Of a stretch of DNA of 64,000 bases, positions 52,201-63,240 are shown one piece after another; positions within the stretch are counted from its first letter, which is position 1; each line of letters begins with the position of its first letter. The stretch covers positions 34,987,501 to 35,051,500 of the forward strand of contig JAPTOF010000001.1 in NCBI GenBank assembly GCA_028554755.1, in the 5' to 3' direction. This stretch comes from Cordia subcordata. Lineage: Eukaryota; Streptophyta; Magnoliopsida; Boraginales; Cordiaceae. The notes under the pieces are model-generated. The model saw only the letters and a program-made list of their open reading frames with translations, was not told the DNA's origin and searched no databases. The translations under genes were made by a program, and so were the position numbers.

Positions 52201-55200
52201 AACTGCTTTCTAAGCAACTCGATGATCTTCTGCTTGCTTATGCTTTCATTTTCCCATAGGCTATTTAAAGCTTGTGATATCAATACATCCAGTTGAAGTT
52301 GTTGCATGCAAGCCTCCAGAGAAAGCTTCTCATGCGCACTGCCCATCAAGCATTTGTCTAACACACTAGGCAGTAGGTGCATATGTCTCTCAAGGAACAT
52401 TAGAAAACACCCAAAACCAAGGGACTCAAATTCCTTAACAGAGAACTGTCCAATTAACCAAGATTCACATTTGCAGAGCTTCCTGAGGAAATTGATTATC
52501 TTCTCTCTAGGTGAACTGATGTTACATATGGTGTCATTATCAGCTTCCAAATATGCAGTGGTTTTCTCTAAGATATCATCAATGGTAACCCCTGTTAAAG
52601 TACATAAAATTGATGAAATGGGGAAACACATGATAGAACCTTGTAGTCATAACAAAGTTTAGGAGTCTTACACACAGAAGCACACAGATAAATTTGCAAC
52701 TGACGTTCACAAATAGGAATGAGACAATATTTCTATATATTACAAAGAGTGAAAGATTCAGAACCGGGCAGCTATTAGTTATTGATTATTGAAAGAGTGA
52801 AAGATTCAGAACCGGGCAGCTATTAGTTATTGATTATTGACTATCAAACAATTTTAGAAACTGACTTCCTTTGCACAAGGAAACAAATCATAAAGCAACA
52901 ACAGGAGGCAAGCCACACCATGTAGACACCTTGTCGAAAAAATTGTACTAGGTTCACAATGTAAATTTCTCCAGAAGAAGTCAAGCTAATCAGCAAGACT
53001 GTAACAGAGAGTTTATCAAATTTTGTCCTGGAGTAACATGTGGGAGGTTCAGATGTGAAGATGTCAGATATCTGATACTCTTAAGTTTGTAATTTAAAGA
53101 GCCAATCAGCATCCAAACATCTGTATATTCATCTGATTCATTTAAACTTTCTTTTTCCATTCACAAAGCAGATTAAACAAAGTTCAGATAACACAGCAGG
53201 TATTCATTTTAAGCATGTAAAACTGACCACATTTATGTGACAATGTTTTCTCCTGTGAAACTGGGAGACTGAGTCCACCTTGTTCACCCTCTATACTTAT
53301 ACAGGCCTCACGATGCTCAGAAAGAATGGTTCCTTGTTGGCTAAAAGTTAGTAGAGAATCATAAATGCTATCCCACATTCCACGTTTAATAGATGTCACC
53401 TGCAACAATCATCCGAAAATAGCATGTGTTAACACAATAAATAAATAAACCAATATCCTCTCTACAAGCTTAAGCTTTTAGATGAGGTGGTAATTCCAAG
53501 ATGGTATCAGAGCCTAGAAACTAGACGGTCTCAGGTTCAAACCTCACCGCCACCTATTTAAAAATATTAAAAATTGTCCACGTGCAAGCTTCTTATGCTG
53601 CATGTGAGGGGGCGTGTTAACACAATAAATAAATAAACCAATATCCTATCTACAAGCTTAAGCTTTTAGATGAGGTGGTAACTCTAAGAGCATGCAACAC
53701 CTGAACTTGGATGACAACTATAGTGAATTGATGTTAAAACAGTGCCTAGCACCTGATAGACATTAACATAATGGACATACTCCATTTTATAGGGTACTCA
53801 ACAAAAGATGGAAAGTCAATATTTCATGTCCTGGGAAGGCATAGTCATCCGTGTAATAGAGAAAATTCTTCATCTTACCTTTCCAAAATAAATTGACTGT
53901 AAATTGACAACCTCATCTAAAAGTTATTGTTCTAACAGAGGAGTTTATTTTATTTATTTATTATTTTTAATAGCAAAGAATTAGCCTTTTCATGTCCTTA
54001 CATATTGAGATCGAAACAAGATGTAGATTTTCTATCATATAGTTTTTTTGGAACAAGAAGACAAATGGGAACACGAATAAAAACCAATTGTGGGTGAAGT
54101 TTACTGATAAAGAGCAATTAAAGATGAGAATTAATGTAAGAGAAACGGCAAAAACTAACACATTGCCAATGGACTATTAAGAGAAGACATCAACTAGAAT
54201 AAACTGAATGTTAAGTGAAAAAACAAGAAACCGTCAGAAAACTTTGACTTAAAACCCCTGATTCTAATAGATGTTTATTTGCATGCATAAGTTGGAGAGG
54301 TGGAGCATCTTGTACTTAGGTATGACTGGGCAAGATGTCTTTGGCAGATGGCTTTGAACATTGTGGGGACTGACTGGGCGGGTAACTTCTTTGTTGACAA
54401 CATTAAAGCTTGGAATGGTACCAGATCTCCGAAACATATGAAAAAAATCATTTGCATGATCCCCCTTACTATCACATGGACATTTTGGAGCGAATAGAAA
54501 TAGTAGGCTTTCAAAGGGAAGGAGTTGTCCCTCTCTTCTGGGAAAAATAAATGGTCAAATAATTTTGGTTTTTGGATTAAACTTTATCATATAATTGATG
54601 TAGATAGCATCCATGATTATTTAGAATGTTTGTGGACATGATATACATATTTGGTGCATATTAAGGATGCTGTACTTCTCACACACAAAAAAGAAAAAAG
54701 GAAACCAAACTGATCCCTACTTCCTTACAGTTACCTATACAAAAGACATGCAAATATGTAATACATGCACCATATGCATACAAACTAGTGAAAATGATAC
54801 TTCACAGTCAGGAGTGAAACTTTAACTAGAGAAAACTTACAGCAACATTAAGCAATCCAACAAATGGGTATGATGATAAGAGCTCCTTAACTTTCTTCTT
54901 CTTTTTGGGTTCATAAAATTGGAGCATGCGGTCAAGCACCTAAAAGAAGCAGTTAAGGAAGATTGAGAATATTATGAAGCAAGTAAACATTTACAGATAT
55001 GCAGCAGAAACACACAAACTGGTCCAACAGAAAAGATGAAAAATAACAGAAAAAGTGAACTAAAGAGAGTAAGGCATCCATTAACATGCATATCAAAGAG
55101 AGATGGACAGGGAAAGGACTACTATATAGCTAAATGTAATGTAATTTCTTACTCTTTCCTTCCACATCTAGCAAACATTTTAAAATTTTAAATAGAAGCA

Positions 55201-58200
55201 TGCACTTCCTCCCAGGGGCTGTTGATTCAAACAATTGAACCTCACAATGTACAGAAGAAAAGGTTACCAAATTCATAGATTACAAACTCATTTTTGTGTT
55301 ATGCAGCTTGCACATATGTAAATATAACAGAATTCAAGAACTATCACATTGCTTTACAAATATCCCCGTTTAGATTGACAATTATTGTCTCCAATTTTTA
55401 CAGTGTTGACAGAATCCAACTTTTAAGTCCCACATTATAGGCAAATCTTCCCCTCCTTGCACATATAACCTGCATACCATCTCTTAAGATCTAATTTGTA
55501 AGATAGAAATGTGATGCACAGTACCTCGTCGATATCGTACTCCCGACAGACCTCCTTCCAAGTTGTAATGAACAGCCTCATGGAATCATCAGCAAATGAA
55601 AGATCCTTGGCAGCCAAATTGCAAGACAAAATCTTTTTTCTCTTGGCTTTTCTTGACTGCTCCTCACCTTTGCGGCCACTATCATATTGTGCACGTTTCT
55701 TCAAGCCATCTGAACCTGATGAAAGATCCTTGTCATTTTCATCTTGGAGAACGCGATTGAGATTTTCAGATTTTCGCTTTCTCTTTGATGGCTCACTTTT
55801 GCCGCTGTCCTTGATGCTGCCATTTACTTCACCTTTTAACCCTAGTCGTGTCATCTCTTCACTTGCTGATGGATAAGGACAGCTACTCACATGATCTGAG
55901 CTTATGACATTCTGAGATGAGACCTTAAAGTGGTTAAGTTGTTGATTCTCACCCTGATTATCTTCAAAATCATCATCATCACTGTCATCATCTTCATCAT
56001 CTTCTTCATCCTCTGAAGTTGATGATGCAAATCTTGTATGTTTGCCGCAAAAGGTTGCATTTGTCGAAGAAAAAGACTTTATCCGGTCTGTTAATGCACT
56101 AAATCGATCATCCATCTCCTTCTTCTGTGAGGATAAAAGAGGACGAACTTTGACCTTTCTACCAGAACCCTTTACCTCCTTAAGATATTTTCTTAGAACT
56201 GTATTTTCTGATTTCCTTGCTTGTCGCAAAAGAGCAACGTGCCTCCTGGAAATGACAGTATTAGTTGATCCAATTTCAAGTCAAATATCTTATTGACTTG
56301 GGCAAATGGCAACTGAATGCAAATTATTAATATTTGAACAATCAACACCAATCCTCAGTGCAAACCAACTCTGAGATAAAATCAGCAAACATGATTTCCC
56401 ACCTCAAAAATAAACAATTGAATCTATACCTGAGAGATATAAAACCCTTGTAATCTACTCAGTTGATGGGTACTCATATTAGGTCAAAGCAACTACAGGC
56501 TAGAAGTAAGATTTAAAAAGTAACAAAATGTAATAAAGCAATCAAATCAAAAGTCTTGCATAACAAAATACTGACGTTGGCTCCACTCAACATGACTCGG
56601 AATACAAATGTTGATTCACTTAATTGACATGTCACTGACACTTGTATATAAGTTGGACCCTTACTCATTTGTTCTCTCTTAAGCAGCACAAAGTAGATCT
56701 GAAACAAGGAGAAGGGTAATGGGCCTGTTTGGATTGGCTTATTTTCAAGAAAATCACTTATTTCTGAAAAAAGTACATTGTTTTTGCAATACCTATTTGG
56801 GTTGGCGTCCCAAAAAAGCTGAAACTCTTAAAAAAGCTCAAGTGTAGCTTTTTTTAGAAGCCAGAATTTTTAGCTTATCAGAAAAACACTTTTTTCAACC
56901 ATTTTTTTAAAAAAGCGCCTTTAAAAAAAGCCAATCCAAACAAGCCCTAAATACCAAGAACAGAGAAATTTTTGTATGTGCCAGAATACTTTTACAACAA
57001 ACTGAAGTATAGGTGTACGTGGGATATACTCTCGGGTGACCTCCAATTTCTTTCAGTTCCTTTCTAATATCTGAACTCCTATTTAATTTCCTTGTAGACC
57101 ATTTTGCAAGTGCATACAAAAATAAACCAATGATGAAGTTGGTTGCAGACATAATAACAAATGTGACCAAGCATTCAAGCAACTTTCTGACTACCAATAT
57201 TCCTGAATATGGGCACTGTTTCTGACAACGAATAGACAAAACAACTTAATCTTTTAGATGAAATGGTAAACTTACTTGGTACCATTGCCTAGGTTGACAA
57301 AGAGATCTTGCATTTAACTCTTACTTTAGAAACAATATGTCAACATGCAATACTCAATCAAAAGGAACCAGATAAACATGCATGGCAGTAGCCTAAGACA
57401 ATAAATAAATAAAATAAACTCCTCTCTAACAGCTTAAATTTAGATGAGGTGGTACATTGATAGGTACCAATAGCTCTTGAAAAGGAATGGAATAACCACA
57501 AAGAATGCTTAAAGATACTCAATTCTATTTTCTGCTTCAAATTAGTGAAGAGAGCCCGAGCAAGAATAATTTTTATTTTAAGTACTTCGTTTAACTACTG
57601 AAAGGCCCACGCACTGTGCAACATATCAAAGAGATTATTACAAAAACACTAACTACTATTTACTTGTGTGAATTCTCTGCAATATACCGAAGGAAGTAAT
57701 AAAAGGGAAGTCATACATCTAGCTATTACATAACATAATTGTTTCAATATGTCTCAGGACTCTTGAGTGGTTTGACTCATAGGATCTCAAGGTTGGATTC
57801 TTGTTAACACTGAAATTGAGATAACATCTCAGCTTGCAAGTTCAACAGTCTATAACTACATATACAGCTACTTTACAAGCTGAGATGAGGTCTCAATTTG
57901 AGTTTCAACAAGAATGCAACTTTGAAATCTTTACCCAAATTTCAGCATTTTGCAATTTCAGAACAAAACAACCATTAGAACTAATATATGGAATGATTAT
58001 GTTTTCTTTTTGCTACAAATTACTAAGAAATAAACATTTATGTATGCTAAACAACCTTAATTAGCTACAAAAAAATAACTAAAGTAGTATAGTTTAAGAG
58101 CATAAGGTGACATATGCTTTTGTAAGATTTAGTGGTTGACAACAGATCAGATACATATTTTTACTCTAATTTTACCGGTACCCAACAAAATGCCATCTTC

Positions 58201-61200
58201 ACAATTTCCCCAAATCTTGTAGAGATTTACAAAAATTTAGTAATAGAATACATCAAAAAAGGAGGCAGAGACTTGTGGGAATATCTTACCCATTTTCTCC
58301 GCTTCTCGTGATCTACAGAACTATCAATATTGCGAAACTCCAAATCAATAAGGTGCATAAGCATATGACGCGAGAGATGATGCTGTGAGAATTGCATACA
58401 AAACACAATTACAAGAAACATAACCAAGTTGAACTCTTTAGTTATCGTATCAACAATTATCCATCTCACCAAATACTCTCTTCTAAGGTATGAACCTTGT
58501 AATTTGCATATTCTAACTTAAAATTGTCGAAGTGAATGTAGATGCTAAAGTGGAGTTCACAGCACTTGTTAGGCAGGTAAAAGACAGCTTCAGTAATCTG
58601 TAGTGACTTGACTAATTTCCAGTGTAATAACCACCAAACCCATACTACCAATCATTCCTCCCTTAACCACCAAATATACCAATAGAACAATGCAATGCAC
58701 ATCCATTGGGCCCATATATTACCAGAACACCTAAAACCACCAACAAGTAGAGACTTATGTGCGTACACGTGTCTCAAGACCAGGAAAATTGATACCGGAA
58801 TTACTTAAGGACGGCATCCCTTTTGGTGTTTTTTTTTTGTGTGTTTTTGGGAGGCAGGCGGTTGTTGTTATCTTGCATTGCCCAATTAATAGAGTACAAG
58901 AGTTCTTCTTTACATATTTCATGTATATTTTTTTTTGAACCAGACCTCCTTAGTATATTTTAAAAAGTTCTTCACTTCTCAAAAGAAAAATTATCAAAAT
59001 TTTAATAAAGTTGCCCCCACATGAGAACACGGAAGGATCTTCCTTCTAAGTTTCTGAGCACATGTCATTTCTCAAGCCGAAAGGAAGCTAGCATCTGCAC
59101 TATTTAGTCAGCTTTACTAACCACTAATTTATCATCATATGTAGAAAAAATCAGTGATGTATTGATTTTCACATTAGTAACAATAACACTTTTGGGGCCA
59201 ATCACATGTACACTGTTTGGCAAACCACACAGTGAGGGTGAATTATAAGGGAAGTACGAGCCAGAGTTGGAAAAATGCACAGTACAAGAAGCACATGGTG
59301 GATTCACAATCAACTGCCTTGATCCACTTGGCTACATCCGCCAAAGATACACATAATCAAAAGATAGAAAATTTAGGGAATAAAAGGAAAGTTGATAACA
59401 CAAGCCAACTATATAAAAAGCTACCCAAGTCAAGATTTCAACTTAAGTGCCTGAGCCAATAACCCAAAACAGACCAGACAAAGCATTATTTCACAAGATG
59501 AGTCAGCTATACATGGACATAAAGAGAAACCTAGTCATGTAGATATGCGTCTACTTTCTAGCTCGATATCCACAAATTCTTGTCTAAGGGTCCCATCCAA
59601 ATCTAAGGACTCCATCTACCATTGTTACAGGCAATTTCATTTGAAGTGCTCAACTGGAAAATACTGGTAGTCTTGGGCTTATAGATTTCTGAATTGCTAC
59701 GGTGCTGATGATGAATCAATCTTGATGATTATGGATAGAAATCCAGACCCCTAGGGGCAAATTATATTTTAAAAGTCCAGTTCAGTGGTGGGTGAAAAGG
59801 CATACTATTGGTTCTCTAGTAATTATCGTCTGCAAAAACAGAAAAGCTGATGCACTTTATGGATAAAGATTAAAAGATCGCTTTGATGAATACTTAGTGT
59901 CCCCACCAATAGAGATGCTATTGTCACAAACTGATTTGTATTTTCAGAAACCATCTGAACAAGAAAAGAATGCAAAATAAGCAGCCAAGTAATGAAGGAA
60001 GTGATGAGCATGATCATAATAAAATGATTCTACATGTGGATGAGAAACAAAGGTGCAAAGGAGACAAGTAGGCAGAGGCTCAGAGAGTTGCTTCATCTGC
60101 TCAAAGAAGAGCATTTAAAGGCTCTTCTCATACAAGAGGTGTCAGAATCTAGAAGCACCAATCATCATCACCCGCAATAGTCTCCTAATTACAATAAGAG
60201 AGAGAAGTAAGATAACTTACAAATCCACTAAACATTAAATGAAGATCTTAGCAATTTTTTATTAAAAAATATCAAACAAGACAACTAATACAAAATATGA
60301 TGACAGATGCAGAAAGATGTACCACAATTAGAAATTGGTATCTGAAAATATCCAATCATTTGTAATATTTTATTGATTCCTGTCTGTTTATATAATGATA
60401 TAACTCTTCAATAAAAATAATACTAATTAATAGAGTAAAATCAAAAACATATACAGGAGACTAGAACATCCATTCAGAATTACGGACACTGCAGATATAA
60501 ATACAGATGAATGCACACAAATTTACCATATATATACACACACATATATATAAGCACAGATGTATGTACATGTAAGTGACATCACTAAGACAAATTTACT
60601 GCAAATTCCGGAGATTGTGGTACAAAGGGCAAAAGTAATAGAAGAAAATACTAAATTTGCAGATTGATCATTCAATAAAGCTCTGCAAAGAAATTGGTGA
60701 TTCATTCACACTGGATATTGACTCCATGACTTATTCTAAATGACAAATGTTGGGAAAATTGAGAACACACACAGACATCAAATCATGGCAGAAAAGACTA
60801 ATAAACAACATGCGACTTTTTTAACATGATTCAACCCTTTGCATACGTCCACAACACCTTTTGGAATAAAATCCACTATTTCAACATATAATCAGTTAAA
60901 TTTTTGCAGCAACAAAACTCTCACAGAAAACCCTTGCACATAGGACTTTATGGACGGATAAAATCTAAACCCGGCTCATGCAGCTTTTCTCAGCAAAAGC
61001 ACAGAAAGATGCTCTCAGGCTCTCTCATCAACACCCCATGCTCCTAAGGCATGCATAATACAAGCTACCCCTTATTTATAGGGCACTAATCCTAATCCCC
61101 TAGGTCTAAAAATCCTATCTCCACTCTAATTTGGACTTCAAATTGTTATATAATTTGTACGGGTTTGGACTTTGAGCCACAAACCCAAAGAAGGCATGCA

Positions 61201-63101
61201 TAGAATGAGGTAAAATCATTGTTTCACTACCTTCTAGGGAACTATACGACATCTGCATGCAGCAGCTTGTTATGCTTCTATAACAATTCAGATTAAATAC
61301 CAAACCATATCCCAACACTTCATATTAAATACCAAACTATATCCATTTTTATCCATAAAAGGATTTTCCTAGAAAGTATAATGATCACAATCACATTAAT
61401 TCCAGATACTGCAAAATTTGTGATCCCAGATGCATTTAAATCAATACTCAACCAGAAATACATGACATACCCCAAGTTCTGAATACGGACATTAAGCTTT
61501 TCCTTGCCTGTGACAGATCGCTGCTTGGCAACATAATCGAGAAACTCATCAATGTTAACTTCCCCACCATGGAGACTAACCATGAACTCATGGAGGTGAT
61601 TAACTATCTCTTCACTTGTTATTCTGAATGCTTCTATCACATCAGAACTCAGAGAAAAGTAATGCACAACAAGTGGGTGTCTTACCAAAGGTCCCAATTC
61701 CAGCTCCTCAAAACGCTCAACCCCCTCATTTTTACATAACTCCAGTTCCAGATCATACAAGGAACATATTCTTCTAACCGCAACAAAACAGTGGACAAAT
61801 GCATTCACCTATAATTACAAGAAAGTAATGAGGAAAAAGATACAGAACATTACGTAGCAAAAGGAATAAAAGATATTACTTTAAGAATCAAGAATGAAAA
61901 CCTCCAGTCATTTATTAGTTGTCAAAGTAATCACAAGCTGAGTTTCTCAACTACACAATTTCAGATTCTTTTCCTGATCCATATTAGATAAGAACTTCAA
62001 AGGAAACATCAACATGCTCAACTGAATAATGAATATACCCTATACCACACTCATATAGTCATATTGTTATCAATACCTCGATGACCATGAAGCCCCAAGA
62101 AAGGGAAAAATGATTAAAAAAAAAAGAAAAAAGAAAATTCCAGGAGATTCGCATTTTAGAGAAACTGAACTTAATAAAACCATTAAAAAAAAAGCACATT
62201 ATACTAATCTACCTTTTTTAGCTCTAAATATTACACATAGACAAATATATATCCTAACTCAACATTCTTCAGTCAAACTCAGATTTCAGAGTCACGGCAC
62301 TTTTTTTCCCTCTTTAGTATATAAACTTACATACATAAATGTGAGCGCGTGAATAAATCGTTCTTTACTTGAACTAATATCATAAAGACCCGAACTTTTA
62401 AATCGTTTTCTTCTTCTCGTAAACACCATTGATAAAGACTCCAAACGTTTCTTCTCTTTTTTTCCTCTCAAGAGTTTTTGAACATATGAAGCAAACACAT
62501 TTAGATATAAATACACAAACACGCATACAAACGTAGACACGTATTCGAATCAGCCTTACATAGTTATACATACAAATGAACAACACATAGAAACGTCTGC
62601 ATATACATATGTATACATATTTACCTTTCCTTCGATGACAATGAGGTTCTTGAGGGAGGGAACATGCTGCATTTGGAACCCTAAACAGTCCCAAGAATTA
62701 ACTTGAAGGGCCATTAAAGCAGCCTGGGAAACTTTCCATGTCGACACACTTTCTCCTGCACCTAAAAGCTCGTGCCGCGCCTTTGCCACAGCCTGGTCCG
62801 CCCTCTCTACCGCCTCGTTGTGGGGCCTCGGGGACTGATTCTGAAGCAACTGTTGCTGGAAAGATGGAAACTGAAAGTTCATTGGATTAGGGTTTTGGAG
62901 TGGGAAATTAACCATATTAGGGTTTTGGATTTGGAAGTTCACTAAATTAGGGTTTTGGAAGAAAGGGTTGAGGAGATTAGGGTTTTGGAAGAAGTTTGAG
63001 TGTGGAAATGGTTGTTGTGGTGATTGTGGTAGTGGAGCTCCACGGCCACGGCTGCCTCCGCCGCCGCCACAGGGCCGGATGTGTTGTGGCTGTCCGTACA
63101 T
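40270..63101 (-). CDS. NOV: NO VEIN-like protein (GHKL ATPase + DUF3883), 13 exons, 2,739 aa
   Basis: In Arabidopsis NOV is a nuclear protein required for leaf vascular patterning, auxin-dependent cell fate and PIN expression; its biochemistry is unclear. Exons in coding order: 63101-62625, 61808-61471, 56245-55525, 54939-54841, 53399-53228, 52591-50838, 49499-49287, 47797-45551, 45255-45143, 44011-43612, 43521-43204, 41987-41730, 41379-40270. The total is 8,220 nt with all phases matching and a TGA stop at 40272-40270. Layout: Asn/Pro/Gln-rich N-terminus with four 10-residue QNPN repeats; conserved N-terminal region to about 270; acidic then basic low-complexity stretch (about 330-470); GHKL ATPase with N-box ELVQNADDN at 1186-1194 and glycine boxes ALCDVGNSTK and GGYIGKKGIGFKS to about 1258; large sacsin-like middle; DUF3883 at about 2605-2715 with a D...EVK pattern. 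Arabidopsis NOV is, from memory, about 2,729 aa, so this copy looks complete. Exon 3 has two tandem acceptors (56245 or 56242). Intron 2 is 5.2 kb. Confidence 0.95.
42071..42149. repeat. Short imperfect tandem repeat in NOV intron 12
   Basis: ATCATGGATTAGATCCA and CCCATAC recur in the same order, about 45 bp apart. Confidence 0.6.
43086..43199. repeat. Tandem 59-bp repeat, GA/GGGG-rich, next to NOV exon 11
   Basis: TCATGCTCAAAATGA(C/G)GTGGT(G/T)CGAGGTGGGG is repeated at 43,086 and 43,145, each followed by a GAGAGA tract. On the NOV strand it is a pyrimidine-rich run beginning right after the exon 11 donor. Confidence 0.85.
44414..44680 (-). mobile_element. Second TRIM copy, minus orientation, in NOV intron 9
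   Basis: This 267-bp copy is of the same family as the element at 53,427. On the minus strand it starts TGTTAAGCACAATAAATAAATAAGCCAATATCC, has a PBS variant TGGTATCCGAGCC, and ends in a diverged terminal repeat. It is flanked by the 5-bp target-site duplication ACTTC (44409-44413 and 44681-44685). The terminal repeats are more diverged than in the other copy, so this is an older insertion. It is in the same transcriptional orientation as the NOV gene. Confidence 0.85.
44904..45053. repeat. 75-bp tandem duplication in NOV intron 9
   Basis: TTAAATAC(A/C)...ACACCTTTATGCATAATGACAAGCTGTAATACTTC(T/G)CAGCTAATTTTACCA is present twice, at 44,904-44,978 and 44,979-45,053, with about five differences. 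Confidence 0.85.
48516..48857. mobile_element. Tourist-like (PIF/Harbinger) MITE in NOV intron 7
   Basis: This 342-bp element is flanked by TTA at 48513-48515 and 48858-48860. Terminal inverted repeats are imperfect: GGTTCTATTTGGCC at the left and GGCCAAACAACATC at the right. The interior is AT-rich and non-coding. Confidence 0.65.
52744..52839. repeat. Perfect 48-bp tandem duplication in NOV intron 5
   Basis: Two identical units begin AAAGAGTGAAAGATTCAGAA at 52,744 and 52,792. The lack of differences points to a recent event. Confidence 0.9.
53427..53689 (+). mobile_element. Complete TRIM retroelement in NOV intron 4
   Basis: This is a terminal-repeat retrotransposon in miniature, 263 bp. 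Two 75-bp direct terminal repeats (53427-53501 and 53615-53689) begin TGTTAACACAATAAAT and differ at only a few positions. The tRNA-iMet primer-binding site TGGTATCAGAGCC (53502-53514) directly follows the first repeat. A purine-rich GAGGGGG tract (53606-53612) lies just before the second. The 5-bp target-site duplication GCATG flanks it at 53422-53426 and 53690-53694. There is no coding capacity. Confidence 0.9.
53902..53970 (-). mobile_element. Solo TRIM terminal-repeat remnant
   Basis: On the minus strand it carries the AATAAATAAATAAA...CTCCTCTGTTAGAA...TTTTAGATGAGGTTGTCAA pattern of the TRIM terminal repeat, with no second repeat or PBS. It lies in NOV intron 4, about 200 bp from the complete element. 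Confidence 0.5.
54287..54545 (+). pseudogene. LINE retrotransposon fragment (zf-RVT-like region), antisense in NOV intron 4
   Basis: An open stretch of about 65 codons reads VEHLVLRYDWARCLW, later GTDWAGNF and finally IPLTITWTFWSE. Plant non-LTR retrotransposons carry a C-terminal reverse-transcriptase zinc-binding domain of the pattern HLFLHC..A..LW...W...WRIWKERN, and this follows it. Stops follow directly after WSE, and no RT or endonuclease part is present. It is a dead fragment in opposite orientation to the NOV gene. Confidence 0.65.
56720..56947. mobile_element. MITE with 20-bp TIRs in NOV intron 2
   Basis: GGGCCTGTTTGGATTGGCTT at the left (from 56721) pairs with AAGCCAATCCAAACAAGCCC at the right (ending 56947), with one mismatch. 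Flanking TAA is at 56717-56719 and 56948-56950. It is about 228 bp with no coding capacity. The TIR belongs to the GTTTGGATTG family also seen at 26,097, 27,722 and 32,909. Confidence 0.75.
57396..57455 (+). mobile_element. Solo TRIM terminal-repeat remnant in NOV intron 2
   Basis: AAGACAATAAATAAATAAAA, then CTCCTCTCTAACAGCTTAAA and TTAGATGAGGTGGTAC, match the TRIM terminal repeat in order. No partner repeat is seen nearby. A further fragment (TTTTAGATGAAATGGTAA) lies at about 57,251-57,268. Confidence 0.5.
60748..61317 (-). mobile_element. Probable solo LTR (570 bp) in NOV intron 2
   Basis: The ends are TGTTGGGAAA...TATCCCAACA, that is TGTTGGG/CCCAACA, typical LTR termini. On the minus strand a CTATAAATAAGG TATA-like box lies at about 61,071-61,082, then a CT-rich leader. 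I find no matching target-site duplication (acaaa versus cttca), so the copy may be recombined. The phrase ATTAAATACCAAAC(C/T)ATATCC is repeated just outside its right end at 61,324-61,343. Confidence 0.5.
62887..62990 (-). repeat. Coding 30-bp repeat with telo-box in each unit (NOV exon 1)
   Basis: TTAGGGTTTTGG occurs on the plus strand at 62,887, 62,917, 62,947 and 62,977, exactly 30 bp apart. On the coding strand each copy is CCAAAACCCTAA and encodes the QNPN core of a 10-residue repeat (QNPN followed by hydrophobic/Asn residues). AAACCCTAA is the plant telo-box, a known promoter and 5'-UTR motif and the binding site of telomere-repeat-binding factors. Confidence 0.85.
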
Positions 63102-63168
63102 GTTGGTGGAAGGGCGGGAGATAAAAATTGGGGGGCTTCCCGACGGTTTATTAGGGTTTAAGGTGGGC

Positions 63169-63175
63169 TTTTATA
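63169..63175 (-). promoter_or_regulatory. TATA box of the NOV gene
   Basis: On the minus strand TATAAAA lies 68-74 nt upstream of the NOV start codon. This predicts a start site near 63,140 and a 5' UTR of about 40 nt. A telo-box (AAACCCTAA) lies between the TATA box and the start codon, at about 63,151-63,159. Confidence 0.5.
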
Positions 63176-63240
63176 AGCTTGTACTTCCAATGAGCACGTG
63201 CGACTCGGGTGATATTTCGTTAACGCAACGTTAAAAAGAT

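Noticed and set aside
53502..53560. SINE from TGGTATCAGAGCC plus GGTTCAAACCTC
   Set aside because: Paired direct terminal repeats, PBS position and TSD fit a TRIM element better than a tRNA-derived SINE.
56999..57070. Coding-looking stretch (SSDIRKELKEIGGHP) in NOV intron 2 as an extra exon
   Set aside because: No acceptor gives the right frame from either exon 2 or the 93-bp candidate block, and the NOV chain closes at the expected length without it.
58466..58651. 61-codon minus-strand ORF upstream of the 93-bp block as an NOV exon
   Set aside because: Not flanked by phase-compatible splice sites and has no resemblance to NOV.
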